DNA of 64,000 bases. It comes from Acidobacteriota bacterium. GTDB lineage: Bacteria > Acidobacteriota > Terriglobia > Terriglobales > Acidobacteriaceae. Both the position numbers and the translations under genes were made by a program. This document shows positions 51,289 through 61,400 of this stretch, in pieces; position 1 is the first letter of the stretch; each line of letters starts with the position of its first letter. Where the stretch lies: the NCBI GenBank assembly GCA_023410055.1, contig JAEYQK010000081.1:24137-88136 (forward strand), in the 5' to 3' direction. The notes under the pieces were generated by a model that did not search any database, had not been told where the DNA came from, and was given only the letters and a program-made list of their open reading frames with translations.

Positions 51289-52488
51289 TCACTCCACCAC
51301 ATTAAAGTGCAGCTTCGGCCCTCGTCCGCCTGCATCTTCCGAGGCGAACACGGTCGCGTCGATCGAGCCTAGAGGTCGAATCAGAAGGCCCTTGGTCTTC
51401 CCTTCCAGCAGGCGCTGCATGACCGGACGGGGAATGGTGTAGTAGCTCTTTTCGCCGGGCTTTTCGGCCAGCGGGAGGTCAATGATCATCTGTTCGTTGA
51501 AGACGTCGGCGTACTTGGCGCCACGCGTGAGGCTGGTGTAGGTGACCTTTTCCTGGTCCCATGCCGGGTCGCCGCCGAGAATTTCGATCACGTGAATCAT
51601 GCCGAATTCCACGCCCAGGTCTTCGCCAAACCGCTCGATGTACTTGCCGCCTAGCGGCACGGAGAATGTCGTCAGTTCGAGGATGCCGGCTCCGGCGGCT
51701 TTCTTGCCCTTGTACTTATCGAGATCCCATCGCATCACGACCCATTGATTGCCATTGACGGTCAGTACGCGCTGCGCCCCGGACTGGTCCTGCGCGTGCC
51801 AGTCATTGAAGTTGACTTCCGGAAAATCAACGTTGATAGCGCTGTCGTGCGCGACGCCAAGATGCTGCGAAAAAGTTGCGACATCCGGCACGGGCGGATG
51901 CACGATGAGTGGCTCGCCAAGGTCTGGCTTGGCGGTATCGCGGCGGACCACGTCAGCGCGGTAATAGTCGAGATCAACGTCGTACTTGCCGGGGCCAAAA
52001 TCTGTCGCGCAGAACTGGACAAACACCGTGTCACCCGGCTTGGCGTCGAAGTTCTTCGTCGTGAAGCTGATCGTTTGCCACTCGTTCGGCGTCTCAATGT
52101 AGTACTCGCGCAAGTGCTCGTGGAAGTTCGTCGTGCGACTCGTATTGAGCATGAAGTTGACGCGGCGGGGCGCGGCGCTGGTACGAACGCGGGCTTCAAC
52201 GCGCAATTCGTAAGCCGGGTCCTTCAGCTTTTCCATGTCGAGCGAGCGAGTAATGTCGCGCTTGATGAGCGTGTAGTAGACACCGTATTTGTCGCCGGTG
52301 CCGTCAACCGCCATACGCAGGAAGCCGTCCTTCTGCACCAGGTCCAGCTTGGCGGAACCATCGCCCAGTATGGTGAACCAGCCTTCTACTTTCGGGCCGT
52401 CAAAGTTGTCGACGAACTGGGCATTGCTGAGGGCGGGAATAGCAAGCATCACAAGGACGAACAGGACAGCTTTGGCGCTGCGCGACAT
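51289..52488 (-). CDS. Exported hypothetical protein with carbohydrate-binding-like fold
   Basis: 399 residues with signal peptide (MSRSAKAVLFVLVMLAIPAL, ending SNA). The mature part is a jelly-roll-like beta domain at about 25-180 (FVDNFDGPKVEGWFTILGDG, NEWQTISFTTKNF). A second beta domain lies at about 200-399 and includes QWVVMRWDLDKYKGKKAAGA and GILELTTFSVP, similar to DNRLRE/CBM-type modules of secreted hydrolases. No catalytic motif was found. It ends four bases from the convergent TonB-C gene. Confidence 0.6.
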   Translation of the reverse strand: MSRSAKAVLFVLVMLAIPALSNAQFVDNFDGPKVEGWFTILGDGSAKLDLVQKDGFLRMAVDGTGDKYGVYYTLIKRDITRSLDMEKLKDPAYELRVEARVRTSAAPRRVNFMLNTSRTTNFHEHLREYYIETPNEWQTISFTTKNFDAKPGDTVFVQFCATDFGPGKYDVDLDYYRADVVRRDTAKPDLGEPLIVHPPVPDVATFSQHLGVAHDSAINVDFPEVNFNDWHAQDQSGAQRVLTVNGNQWVVMRWDLDKYKGKKAAGAGILELTTFSVPLGGKYIERFGEDLGVEFGMIHVIEILGGDPAWDQEKVTYTSLTRGAKYADVFNEQMIIDLPLAEKPGEKSYYTIPRPVMQRLLEGKTKGLLIRPLGSIDATVFASEDAGGRGPKLHFNVVE

Positions 52489-52583
52489 GCGAAACCTCCG
52501 AAGGTGTAAGGAGCTGGCGGCTTAGTTTAGCACCGGAAGTTGGCGTGGGCGAGCGTTTCAATTTGAAGAAGAGCGATTGCTGC

Positions 52584-53438
52584 CTAGTCAAATACGACCG
52601 TCTTGCTCTCGTAATGCAGGATCCGATTTTCCAAGTGCCACTTGACGGCGCGCGAGAGCACCATGCGCTCCATGTCGCGGCCCTTCTGGACGAGGTCCTC
52701 AACCTGATCGCGATGCGATACACGTACTACGTCCTGCTCGATGATCGGCCCTTCGTCGAGGACTTCCGTGACGTAATGGCTGGTCGCGCCGATCAATTTC
52801 ACTCCGCGTTCGTGCGCCGCGTGGTATGGCCGCGCGCCACTAAAGGCCGGCAGAAACGAATGATGCACGTTGATGATTCGCTGCGGATAGCGCCCGACGA
52901 ATTCCGGCGAAAGAATCTGCATGTAACGCGCGAGCACGACCAGTTCTGCATTACATTGATCGAGCACTGCAAGCTGCGCGGCTTCCACCTCGCACTTGTT
53001 GCTTCCGTTCACCGGAAGATGATGGAAGGGAATACCGTAGAATGCCGCCAACTCCTCGGCGTCCCGATGGTTGCTGATGATCGCCGGGATCGTGCACGGC
53101 AGCTCGCCGAGTTTGTGCCTGTAAAGAAGATCAACAAGACAGTGGAGATACTGGGAAACGAACACCACCATTGCCGGCCGCTGGGCCGAGTAGGCAATGC
53201 GCCACTTCATCTCGAAACTGGCAGCCAGCTCACCGAACTCTTTGCGAAACGCTGCCTGGTCGAGCGTGAACTTCGCCAGCTCGAACTCAACACGCATGAA
53301 AAACAAACCGCGCTCATTGTCCTGATGCTGGTCCGCGTGCAGAATGTTCGCGCCATGCAGGAACAAGAAGTTCGAGATCCCGGCAACGATGCCCGGGCGG
53401 TCAGGACAATGGATTAATAATGTCGCAGTCTTACTCAT
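52584..53438 (-). CDS. purU: Formyltetrahydrofolate deformylase
   Basis: 284 residues. N-terminal ACT domain (ATLLIHCPDRPGIVAGISNF, at about 4-80) and C-terminal formyltransferase-type domain at about 90-284. Catalytic triad positions are visible: the Asn/His/Asp cluster in ILSPEFV, RIINVHHSFLPAFSGARPYH and GATSHYVTEVLDEGPII. It hydrolyses 10-formyl-THF to formate and THF, balancing one-carbon pools and feeding PurT. Length and motifs are normal. Confidence 0.95.
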   Translation of the reverse strand: MSKTATLLIHCPDRPGIVAGISNFLFLHGANILHADQHQDNERGLFFMRVEFELAKFTLDQAAFRKEFGELAASFEMKWRIAYSAQRPAMVVFVSQYLHCLVDLLYRHKLGELPCTIPAIISNHRDAEELAAFYGIPFHHLPVNGSNKCEVEAAQLAVLDQCNAELVVLARYMQILSPEFVGRYPQRIINVHHSFLPAFSGARPYHAAHERGVKLIGATSHYVTEVLDEGPIIEQDVVRVSHRDQVEDLVQKGRDMERMVLSRAVKWHLENRILHYESKTVVFD

Positions 53439-53463
53439 CTTTATGGTGAATCAGTATCGTCTC

Positions 53464-53532
53464 GGTGCCCCGTTCAAGCCCGAATCTTGAGCTCGATGTG
53501 GCCCGTTCAAGCCCGCCTTTGGCTTGAGCGGG
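53464..53532. repeat. Dispersed palindrome, family A, half copy plus full copy
   Basis: A half copy GGTGCCCCGTTCAAGCCCGAA begins at 53464. A full palindrome CCCGTTCAAGCC (53502-53513) with GGCTTGAGCGGG (53521-53532) follows. The same sequence recurs at 56082-56118. Both sit at the 3' side of minus-strand genes. Confidence 0.75.
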
Positions 53533-53538
53533 TTACGA

Positions 53539-54582
53539 TCACAACAGATCGCCGTCTCCCGCCACCGCTGCAACAGCACCCGTCTCTGGTTCGGACTCCT
53601 GCTTCTCATCATTCGTCTTCGTCAGATACTTATGCGAGTTCAGCAGCGGACGCCCCATCGAAGGGTTATATCCCGTCCAAGCATCGGCCAGTCCGGCTTC
53701 GCGCTCGAACTGTGCCCTCATGCTCTCCATCTTCGAGTCGAGGTCGTCGAGGTAGTGGAGCATCATTGCTTCCGGAAACATCGGCAGCTTCGGCGATCCG
53801 AACTCATATTGGCCGTGATGGCTGATGATCATGTGTTCGATCAGGTTCTTCAACTCGGCTGGGAAGTCGGGCAAGTTCTTCAGCTTCGCCTGGAGCATTT
53901 CCAATTCGATGATCATGTGCCCCAGCAACTGCCCTCGGGTCGTGTAGGAAAAAGATCGTGCCCAGCTCAATTCGTGGATCTTGCCGATGTCGTGCAGAAA
54001 GACGCCCGTCATCAGCAGGTCTTTATCGACTTGCGGGTAATTCTGGCAGGTCAGATCGGAGAGCCTGAGGACGGAAACAACGTGATCGAGCAGTCCGCCG
54101 ATGTACGCATGATGGAGGCTCTTTGCCGCCGGAGCCGTCTTGTAGGCCTTCGCGATCTCGGCGTCGTTCATAAACGCTTCGAGCAGCGCCTTCAGATGCG
54201 CGTTCTGGAATCCCGCTACGTAGCTGCCCAGCGTGCGCCACAACTCTTCGATATCTCGCGGACACATCGGCAGGTAGTCGGCGAAATCGACTTCCGACTC
54301 GCCCATCCGCCGCAGCTTATAGATCGTCACCTGGAACCGGCCGTTGTACTTGTTGATCAAGCCGCGGATCTTGACGAAGTCGTCCTGATCGAACTCGCTG
54401 ATCACGTCGGCGACGTTGTCCCACATCTTGGCGTCGATCTGTCCGGTACGATCGCACAGTGTCAACGCCAGATACGGATCGCCAGACTTTTTCGGCTTGA
54501 TCTGCTTCGCGCTCACGACGAACGAAGTGGTAACGATCTTATTCTCAAACGCCGCAGCGTCTTTTACGTAGAAATCCTTCAT
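53539..54582 (-). CDS. YhaM-like OB-fold/HD-domain exoribonuclease
   Basis: 347 residues. An N-terminal OB-fold nucleic-acid-binding domain at about 15-95 (DPYLALTLCDRTGQIDAKMW, FVKIRGLINKYNGRFQVTIY) is followed by an HD domain with the metal pair His197-Asp198 (GVFLHDIGKIHELSW), an upstream HAYIGGLLDHVVSV and downstream IISHHGQYEFGSPKLP. This matches 3'-5' exoribonucleases of the YhaM family, involved in RNA turnover. Final residues are low-complexity. Confidence 0.88.
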   Translation of the reverse strand: MKDFYVKDAAAFENKIVTTSFVVSAKQIKPKKSGDPYLALTLCDRTGQIDAKMWDNVADVISEFDQDDFVKIRGLINKYNGRFQVTIYKLRRMGESEVDFADYLPMCPRDIEELWRTLGSYVAGFQNAHLKALLEAFMNDAEIAKAYKTAPAAKSLHHAYIGGLLDHVVSVLRLSDLTCQNYPQVDKDLLMTGVFLHDIGKIHELSWARSFSYTTRGQLLGHMIIELEMLQAKLKNLPDFPAELKNLIEHMIISHHGQYEFGSPKLPMFPEAMMLHYLDDLDSKMESMRAQFEREAGLADAWTGYNPSMGRPLLNSHKYLTKTNDEKQESEPETGAVAAVAGDGDLL

Positions 54583-54671
54583 CAGTTCCGGTCCAGCTCA
54601 GAGGTGACTAGCTGGCTCAATAGTAACGCACCCATTCGCGAATTAGCCGTGAAAACCGCGCATTCACAGAC

Positions 54672-54697
54672 AAAAAGCGCGACCGCGAAGGCCGCGC
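54672..54697 (-). terminator. Intrinsic terminator of the SurA-like gene
   Basis: On the minus strand GCGCGGCC, five-base loop, GGTCGCGC: eight pairs with one G-T, followed by TTTTT. Confidence 0.8.
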
Positions 54698-54720
54698 CCG
54701 ATCTTGTTATTGATGATGAT

Positions 54721-55833
54721 CTAGAAAATGCCGAACTTCTTGTGCTTCTTGTTCTTCAGTTCCTTCGCCTTGGCGTCATCGGCCACGGTCGTGAACACCG
54801 GCTTCGTCTGGTTGGGGCTTGCGCCGGCATCAACATAACCCGGCTTGATATCGATGAACGCCTCTTCACGCAATTTCGTCATGTATGCGCGAAGCAGCGG
54901 CTGGAGTCTCTCCATGGCGAGCGCGTCCTGAATGCGAGCCTCGACTTGCTTCAGTGGAGGAACGCCCGCCGCGATGTGCTCCGTAACTTTCAGGATGTCG
55001 AAACCCTGCTTCGTACGAATCGGCTCTGTAAACTCGCCGGCCTTCATCGCAAATACAGTGTCTTCCAGCTGCTTCGAAAGCGTCCCTCGCTTGAAGTACT
55101 GAAGATCGCCGTCATCGGAAGCCGTCGGACCATCGGAGGACTTCTTCGCGATCTCTTCGAACTTCGCCCCGGCCTTCAGCTGCGCGTAGATGTCGTTTGC
55201 CTTCTTTTCGGCGGCTGCTATCTGTTCCGGAGTCGCCTCAGTCGATTCCCCCGGCTTCGCGTTCTTGATCTCGGTCGAGATCAGGATCTCGCTCAGCCTG
55301 ACCTGCTCCGGTTGGTCCATCTCGGCTTTGTGCTCGTCGTAAAATTTCTTTACGTCTTCGCTCGTGATCTTGATCTGCGACCCGACTTCCCGCTGGATCA
55401 CCTCGCGCGTCAGAATGCCGTTCCTAATGTTCTGCTTGAAGTCCTCGAACGAGACGCCTTGCTTGGCCGCTTCGCGCTCCACAGATTCCATGTCGGGCAG
55501 CTTCATCTGCTTGCGGATTTCGTCCAGACGCTTCACAACGTCCGTGTCCGCGCTGATACCGAGATCGGAGGCCTTCTGAATCAGTAACTGCTGGTCAATC
55601 AAATCGCGCAAAACGTTCTTCTCGGCCTCGGCCACGCGAGCATCGGCGTCAGGAGCGCCCTGCGTTTGCTGCCGGGCTTCGTTCAGCGTCTGCTCCTTCA
55701 TACGTTGGAGCTCCGAATTCGTAATGATCGAATTATTTACGCGCGCGACGATCTCTTCGACCACGGTATCGCCTGCGAAGGCTGCGATCGAGAACAGGCT
55801 GAATAAAAGGCCGGCTAATGCTACTCGTTTCAT
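54721..55833 (-). CDS. Periplasmic SurA-like peptidyl-prolyl isomerase
   Basis: 370 residues from the ATG at 55833; longer frame starts are not supported. A signal peptide ends near AFAG at 20. An N-terminal SurA_N-like chaperone domain lies at about 25-170 (EEIVARVNNSIITNSELQRM). One parvulin (PPIC) domain at about 175-295 has RLSEILISTEI, FEEIAKKSSDGPTASDDGDL and FDILKVTEHI, with the family histidine near the C-terminal end. SurA of E. coli has two parvulin domains; this shorter form has one. Role: folding of outer-membrane proteins. A KKHKKFGIF tail is Lys-rich. Confidence 0.9.
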   Translation of the reverse strand: MKRVALAGLLFSLFSIAAFAGDTVVEEIVARVNNSIITNSELQRMKEQTLNEARQQTQGAPDADARVAEAEKNVLRDLIDQQLLIQKASDLGISADTDVVKRLDEIRKQMKLPDMESVEREAAKQGVSFEDFKQNIRNGILTREVIQREVGSQIKITSEDVKKFYDEHKAEMDQPEQVRLSEILISTEIKNAKPGESTEATPEQIAAAEKKANDIYAQLKAGAKFEEIAKKSSDGPTASDDGDLQYFKRGTLSKQLEDTVFAMKAGEFTEPIRTKQGFDILKVTEHIAAGVPPLKQVEARIQDALAMERLQPLLRAYMTKLREEAFIDIKPGYVDAGASPNQTKPVFTTVADDAKAKELKNKKHKKFGIF

Positions 55834-56139
55834 GATTGTTTCCATTCGGCGTTCGGCATAGCGCTGCCCGAAATACGTATTTGAGGCCCCTTCTTGGGGG
55901 AAGACGAGGCCGTCCAATTTCCAGGAGACACGCTGTACCGATTTTACACGTCAAGTCCCCTTCGGGCCAATCCGCACCTGCACCTCAACTCGTCCCGGTT
56001 ACTTTGGGGTTCGCTGTGTCTCGGGACGGCCTCTATCTCTAACCAGATGATTACAAAAGAGTATCGAAGCGTTGCCTGCTTGGTGCCCCGTTCAAGCCCG
56101 AAGTTGGCTTGAGCGGGGTGATGCTGCAGTTCTGTGTTT
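55834..56139. other. 306-base intergenic region between SurA-like and selB
   Basis: It contains the family A palindrome at 56082-56118, close to the selB stop. No gene is seen in the rest, and no promoter pair was convincing. Confidence 0.4.
56082..56118. repeat. Dispersed palindrome, family A copy 2
   Basis: CCCCGTTCAAGCC pairs with GGCTTGAGCGGGG around a seven-base loop, and is flanked by GGTG as in the first copy. It lies 22 bases past the selB stop. Confidence 0.8.
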
Positions 56140-58119
56140 TCACAGTATCTCTCTCGCATCCCCCACACGCCGCGTCACCCGTTCGCGGTCGAGATACTCG
56201 AGCAGCGGTATCGCGTACTTCCGGCTCACTCCCGTCAAATCCTTGAACTTCGCCACATCGATGGTCCGCGACTTCGTCTTGTACTCGGCCAGACTTCGTT
56301 TCAATGCTTCCAGCGCGTCTCGATGAAACACCAGTTCGTCCGACACCTTCACGAGCACCCTATCGCGCAATAATAAGGTGACGATCTTCTGCGCGCGGAC
56401 ACGGTCCACCTTGAGTCCCGCAAGAACCTCCTTCAGCGCTGGCACTTTCAATCCCGCCTGAGAGAATGCCTGCTCGATGACCTTCTTCGCCTCGGCCTCT
56501 TCGTCGCGAAGCTGCACGCCTTTTCCCGGAAGCCGCACCAGGTCACCACTCACTTCAAGCTTCCCGGCTTTCACCAACTCTGCCACAACCGCCTCAAACA
56601 CTGCCGTATCCGTGTGCCTGTCGCGCAACTGCTCTTTCCCGACGCCACCGCTCAAGCGCGATTGATCAAGCTGTTTTTCCAACTGCGAGGTGAGGCCAGT
56701 CTTGAGTCCGTCGTAAGCCACATAAGCGACCAGAGTGTCGCCTGCTCGCACGAGGCGTTTGCTTTTGACCAGCCCGTCCACGGTGCTCTCCACGGCCGAC
56801 CGCGTCCAGCCTGTTTCGCCAACGGCGTCCTGAACCGCGAGGCCGCCGAGCCCGCGTCGTGCAACGCGCTGCTGCAGAACTTCCTCTTGATCGCCCGCAA
56901 GCATCAGCGGCAGGAAGCGATCAAACGCAAAGTCAGCGCTGGGATTCCGCATCGGTCGCGTATCCAGCACAACACCGCCGCCAATCGTCACTACGGGCGA
57001 AAACTGTCGGATGATAAACCGATCTCCCGGCACAAGCAGCACGGACTCATCCAGCGTCAGCCGCGCCCAAGCCTTCTCTCCCGGACGCAACACCTCACTG
57101 CGATCTAGCAACTTGACCGTCGCAATCGTCTCCGCCGTCTGCACATGCATATGCACACGCGCGCGGTTTTTCAGCGGCTTCGCCGACGGCAGCAGGTTCA
57201 ACTGCACGTCAATCACTCGCGTGGCGGAAAACATTCCCGGCGGTGCCAGCACCATGCCACGCGCAAGGTCTTCCGTCGTGACGCCCGCCAAATTCAGCGC
57301 CGTCCGCTGCCCTGCCTGTGCCTGTTTGGCACTCTCGCCGTGCACTTGTATTCCGCGCACGCGAACCCGACGCCCAGTGGAAAACACCTCGACCTCATCT
57401 TCAAGCCGCACGGTTCCCGCGATCAGCGTTCCGGTAACCACCGTTCCGAAGCCGCGCATGGTGAACACGCGGTCAATTGGTAGACGAAAGACGGCCTGCG
57501 AGTCTTTCGGCGGGATTTCCATCGCAAGCTTTGTCAGTTCGCACTTGAGCCGATCCAGCCCCGCACCCGTGAGCGAGCTGACGGGAACGATTGGTGCGCG
57601 TGACCTCTTCTCCTCGCCAACTCCGGTGGAGCGCTGGCCTCCGGCCGGCTGTCGCGAGAACGTCTTTTCCTCGCCAGAGGGATCGAGAAACGTTCCGCGC
57701 AGATAGTCTTCGACTTCCAGCCGCACCACCTCAAGCGTCTCGTTATCGACCAAATCAGATTTCGTCAAAACAGTGATGCCTCGCTGTATCGACAGTAGTC
57801 GGCAGATATCGAAGTGCTCGCGCGTCTGCGGCTTAATACCCTCATCGGCGGAGATCACCAGCACAACCAAGTCGATGCCGCCCACACCCGCCAGCATGTT
57901 GCGCACAAACCGCTCGTGCCCCGGCACATCGACGAAGCCAAACCGGATCGGCTCGCCGCCTGCACCCGCCAGCTCAAGATGCGCGAAGCCAATGTCGATC
58001 GTGATCCCGCGACGCTTCTCTTCCGCCAACCGGTCGGCATCAATGCCAGTCAGCGCTTTCACAAGCGCCGTCTTGCCGTGATCGATGTGCCCCGCCGTCC
58101 CTACTATGACCGATCTCAT
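56140..58119 (-). CDS. selB: Selenocysteine-specific translation elongation factor
   Basis: 659 residues from the ATG at 58119 (MRSVIVGTAGHIDHGKTALV). GTPase motifs: GHIDHGKT, RGITIDIGFA, DVPGHERFVRNMLAG, TKSD. EF-Tu-like domains 2 and 3 follow to about 400, including FTMRGFGTVVTGT. The C-terminal winged-helix domains (about 400-659) bind the SECIS element. SelB delivers Sec-tRNA to UGA codons, so the organism should have selA, selC and selD elsewhere; none is in this window. The two ATGs near the start overlap out of frame. Confidence 0.95.
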   Translation of the reverse strand: MRSVIVGTAGHIDHGKTALVKALTGIDADRLAEEKRRGITIDIGFAHLELAGAGGEPIRFGFVDVPGHERFVRNMLAGVGGIDLVVLVISADEGIKPQTREHFDICRLLSIQRGITVLTKSDLVDNETLEVVRLEVEDYLRGTFLDPSGEEKTFSRQPAGGQRSTGVGEEKRSRAPIVPVSSLTGAGLDRLKCELTKLAMEIPPKDSQAVFRLPIDRVFTMRGFGTVVTGTLIAGTVRLEDEVEVFSTGRRVRVRGIQVHGESAKQAQAGQRTALNLAGVTTEDLARGMVLAPPGMFSATRVIDVQLNLLPSAKPLKNRARVHMHVQTAETIATVKLLDRSEVLRPGEKAWARLTLDESVLLVPGDRFIIRQFSPVVTIGGGVVLDTRPMRNPSADFAFDRFLPLMLAGDQEEVLQQRVARRGLGGLAVQDAVGETGWTRSAVESTVDGLVKSKRLVRAGDTLVAYVAYDGLKTGLTSQLEKQLDQSRLSGGVGKEQLRDRHTDTAVFEAVVAELVKAGKLEVSGDLVRLPGKGVQLRDEEAEAKKVIEQAFSQAGLKVPALKEVLAGLKVDRVRAQKIVTLLLRDRVLVKVSDELVFHRDALEALKRSLAEYKTKSRTIDVAKFKDLTGVSRKYAIPLLEYLDRERVTRRVGDAREIL

Positions 58120-58419
58120 CGGACATAGTTTACAGCGAGCGATGGCACGTTTCAGACCGCGCCCATATCCCCCGACTTCGTGACTCACAACAGCGGCGTA
58201 ACCACCCGCCTCGGCGCATTCGTCCACAAGTTCCACCACGAATCGCAAAAAAAAACGCGAACGCTGATGCAAGAACTCAGAACGCGAGCGTTCATCACTC
58301 GGAGGCAAGGGGCAGCGAACCAACTGAGTTCAGCCATCGATATGGCACGCGATCCCGACCGTCCTCCATTGAATTCAATCTGGCCGATTGCCGTACTGGC
58401 CGCATGGGGAGAGCGTTCA
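58120..58419. other. Divergent intergenic region between selB and the VIT-VWA receptor
   Basis: 300 bases. An open plus-strand frame runs through it from 58180, but the ribosome binding site (GGGGAGAG) and the signal peptide both place the start at 58420. Promoters for both genes are expected here; no clear pair was seen. Confidence 0.45.
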
Positions 58420-61400
58420 ATGTTGAGAGAGTTGCGTTCACTCGTTGCTGTTGCACTTTTATTAGGACTGCTATTCGCCACCACCGTTCTGTCTGGCCAA
58501 GAGCCCTCGATTGCCAGTGCTGGCGCACTTACGATCCTCGGCAAAGGTGGCAAAGCTGAAGGGTCCTGTCCTCTGAAGCACACTGATGTTGCCACTGGTA
58601 TCAGCGGATTCATGGCGCGCGTGGTCGTCACGCAAGATTTTGAGAACACGTCGTCCGAAAAGATCGAAGCAGTCTATACATTTCCACTTCCGCAAGATGC
58701 GGCCGTGGACGAGATGACGATACAAGTGGGCAGTCGTATTGTCCGCGGCGTGATCAAGAAGCGTGAAGAGGCCGCAAAGATTTACCAGGCAGCAATCTCA
58801 AAAGGGCAAGTCGCGGCGTTGTTGGACCAGCAACGTCCGAACATCTTCACGCAGGCGGTGGGCAACATTCCGCCACAAACGGCCGTGCGCGTGACGATCG
58901 CTTTTCTTGTGCGGCTTAAGTATGAAGACGGCACCTACGAGTTCTCGTTCCCGACGGTTGTGGGCCCGCGATACATACCGGGCGCACCGACGGGAGCGCA
59001 AAGCACAGGCTTCTCACCCGATACGACGCAAGTGCCGGACGCCTCGAAGATAACTCCGCTCATGGCGCCCGCAGGAATGCGCGCCGGGCACGACATCTCG
59101 ATAGCGCTAATGCTGGATGCGGGAGTCCCCGTTTACGACATGCGTTCACCGACTCACGAGATTGACGTCGAGCGTACGGGAGCGAGTTCGGCGTTCGTTC
59201 GTCTACGCAATATGGCCGAGATCCCGAACAAAGATTTCGTCTTCCGCTACACCGTCGCCGGCCCCCAGATCGTGGAAGGTCTATTGACGCATGCGGCGCC
59301 GGTACGATCGCAAACCGGGCAGGCCCAGGACAAAACAAACGGTTTCTTCTCGCTGATCATTCAGCCTCCGGAGCGCTTCACCAACAGTGACGTGACGCCA
59401 AAAGAACTGGTCTTCGTCATGGACAGTTCGGGCTCGATGAGCGGTTTCCCGATTGAGAAGTCCAAGCGACTGATGCTCAACGCACTCAACGGGCTCTATC
59501 CGGGGGATACGTTCAACATCATAAGATTCTCCGGCGATACCGCAATTTTGTTCCATGAGCCGGTGAATCCGACCGAGGACAACCTGGCGAAAGCGAGGAA
59601 GTTCATCGAAGGGAACTATGGCGGTGGCGGAACTGAAATGATGAAAGCCATTCGCGCCGCGCTTGCGCCGTCCGACGCGCAAGATCACGTTCGCATCGTC
59701 GTCTTTTTGACCGATGGATACGTCGGCAACGACATGGATATCATCGGCGAAATTCAGAAGCATCCTAACGCCCGCGTCTTCTCCTACGGCATCGGCTCGA
59801 GCGTCAATCGCTTCCTGCTGGACGGCATGGCAAAAGCGAGCCGCGGAGAGGTCGAATACGTTTCCGCCAAGATGGATGAGAAGGAAGCGCAGGAAGCCGC
59901 TGATCGTCTCTATGAACGGTTGCGGGCTCCGTTGCTAACCGACATCTCGTTGGACTTCGGTTCGCTACCCGTTACCGATATATATCCGAAGCAGATTCGC
60001 GATCTCTTCAGCGCGAGGCCGGTCATCATCACTGGGCGATACACTGGCCCTGCGACCGGAACATTACGTCTGAAGGCGAAACGTGCCGGCACCGTGTATT
60101 CACGCGACATCCCTATCAACTTGCCCTCGATAGAGGAGAATAACGCCGCGCTACCGAAGCTCTGGGCACGAGACAAGATCGATGACCTCATGTCACAAGA
60201 TTGGACCGGACTGCAAAGCGGAACGATGCGGAGCGATGTTCGCGATCAGATCACCCAGCTCGGCTTGGACTTCAACCTCATGACTCAGTTCACGTCTTTC
60301 GTCGCGGTCATAGAAGAAGCGATGACTGACGACGGCCAGCCGAAACGAGTCGACGTACCCGTCGAGTTACCCGCAGGCGTGCGGCACGAAGCCCAGTGGT
60401 CGCAGCAAGCGACGCAGCCAGCAACGAATGCGGCAAACATGACACAGCTGGCAGCCGTGGTTCCGCGGGGTGGTGGTTATACAGAGTCCATTACGGTCGA
60501 AGCCAACGCGCTCCAGGTCCAGTCGGAGACCAATGATGTCAGCCAGACGGTTACCGACACGCAGATCTCGCAACTCTCAACCAACGGACGCAATCTGACG
60601 CAGTTGACGTCACTCGTACCCGGTGCGGCATCGCAGATGCCAGACTTCGACGTTCCGGTGGCGCAGTACCAAAACCGCAGCGTGACATTTAACGGCCAGC
60701 GCTCTGACCACAATAACTGGATCATCGATGGTGGTGAAGCTTATGACCGTGGCGGTGGCGGCATCATGCTCGTTGCCCCATCGCAGGACGCGATCCAGGA
60801 GTTCAAGGTCACAACCGGCAACTACAGCGCCGATCTGGGCAACGCCTCAGGCGGCATCATCACGATGGCTCTCAAGCAGGGCACCACGAAATACCATGGT
60901 TCCGGCTGGGAGTACAACCGCAACGACGCCTTCAACGCCTTCTCCTGGATGTCAAAGAACACCACAACACCTTGGGACGCGCAGAAGAGTGTAATGCGTT
61001 ACAACACGTTCGGCTTCAACATCGGAGGCCCGCTGAACCCGAGGGCGAAGAACCAAAAGACTTTCTTCTTCTACAACATGGAATGGCGCCGTCTGAAACA
61101 GGGCAGCACCAGCAACAACCGGGCACTCACGGCCGCGCAACAGGATTTCTCTGCTCCAACCATGGATCTCAGCGGCTTACTCGCCTCTGGCAAAACGATT
61201 CATATGCCAGCAAGTCTGTCGGCATCTGAGCAGCAGAGGTGGATGAATGCGTACGGGCTAACTACTTACACTCCGGGCGCAACCATCGACGCCGCAGCCA
61301 TTCCGACGGCTCTCTTCACCGGGAACGCCGGAAGCAACATAGCCAGGAGTTTCCTTTCGACGGGCATTTTCCCGAGAGCCAACTTCACAACTTCCACCGG

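Noticed and set aside
53524..55587. Plus-strand ORF of 687 codons
   Set aside because: It is antisense to the YhaM-like and SurA-like genes, both well supported. The translation is Leu/Arg/His-rich with no motif, as expected for a mirror frame in GC-rich DNA.
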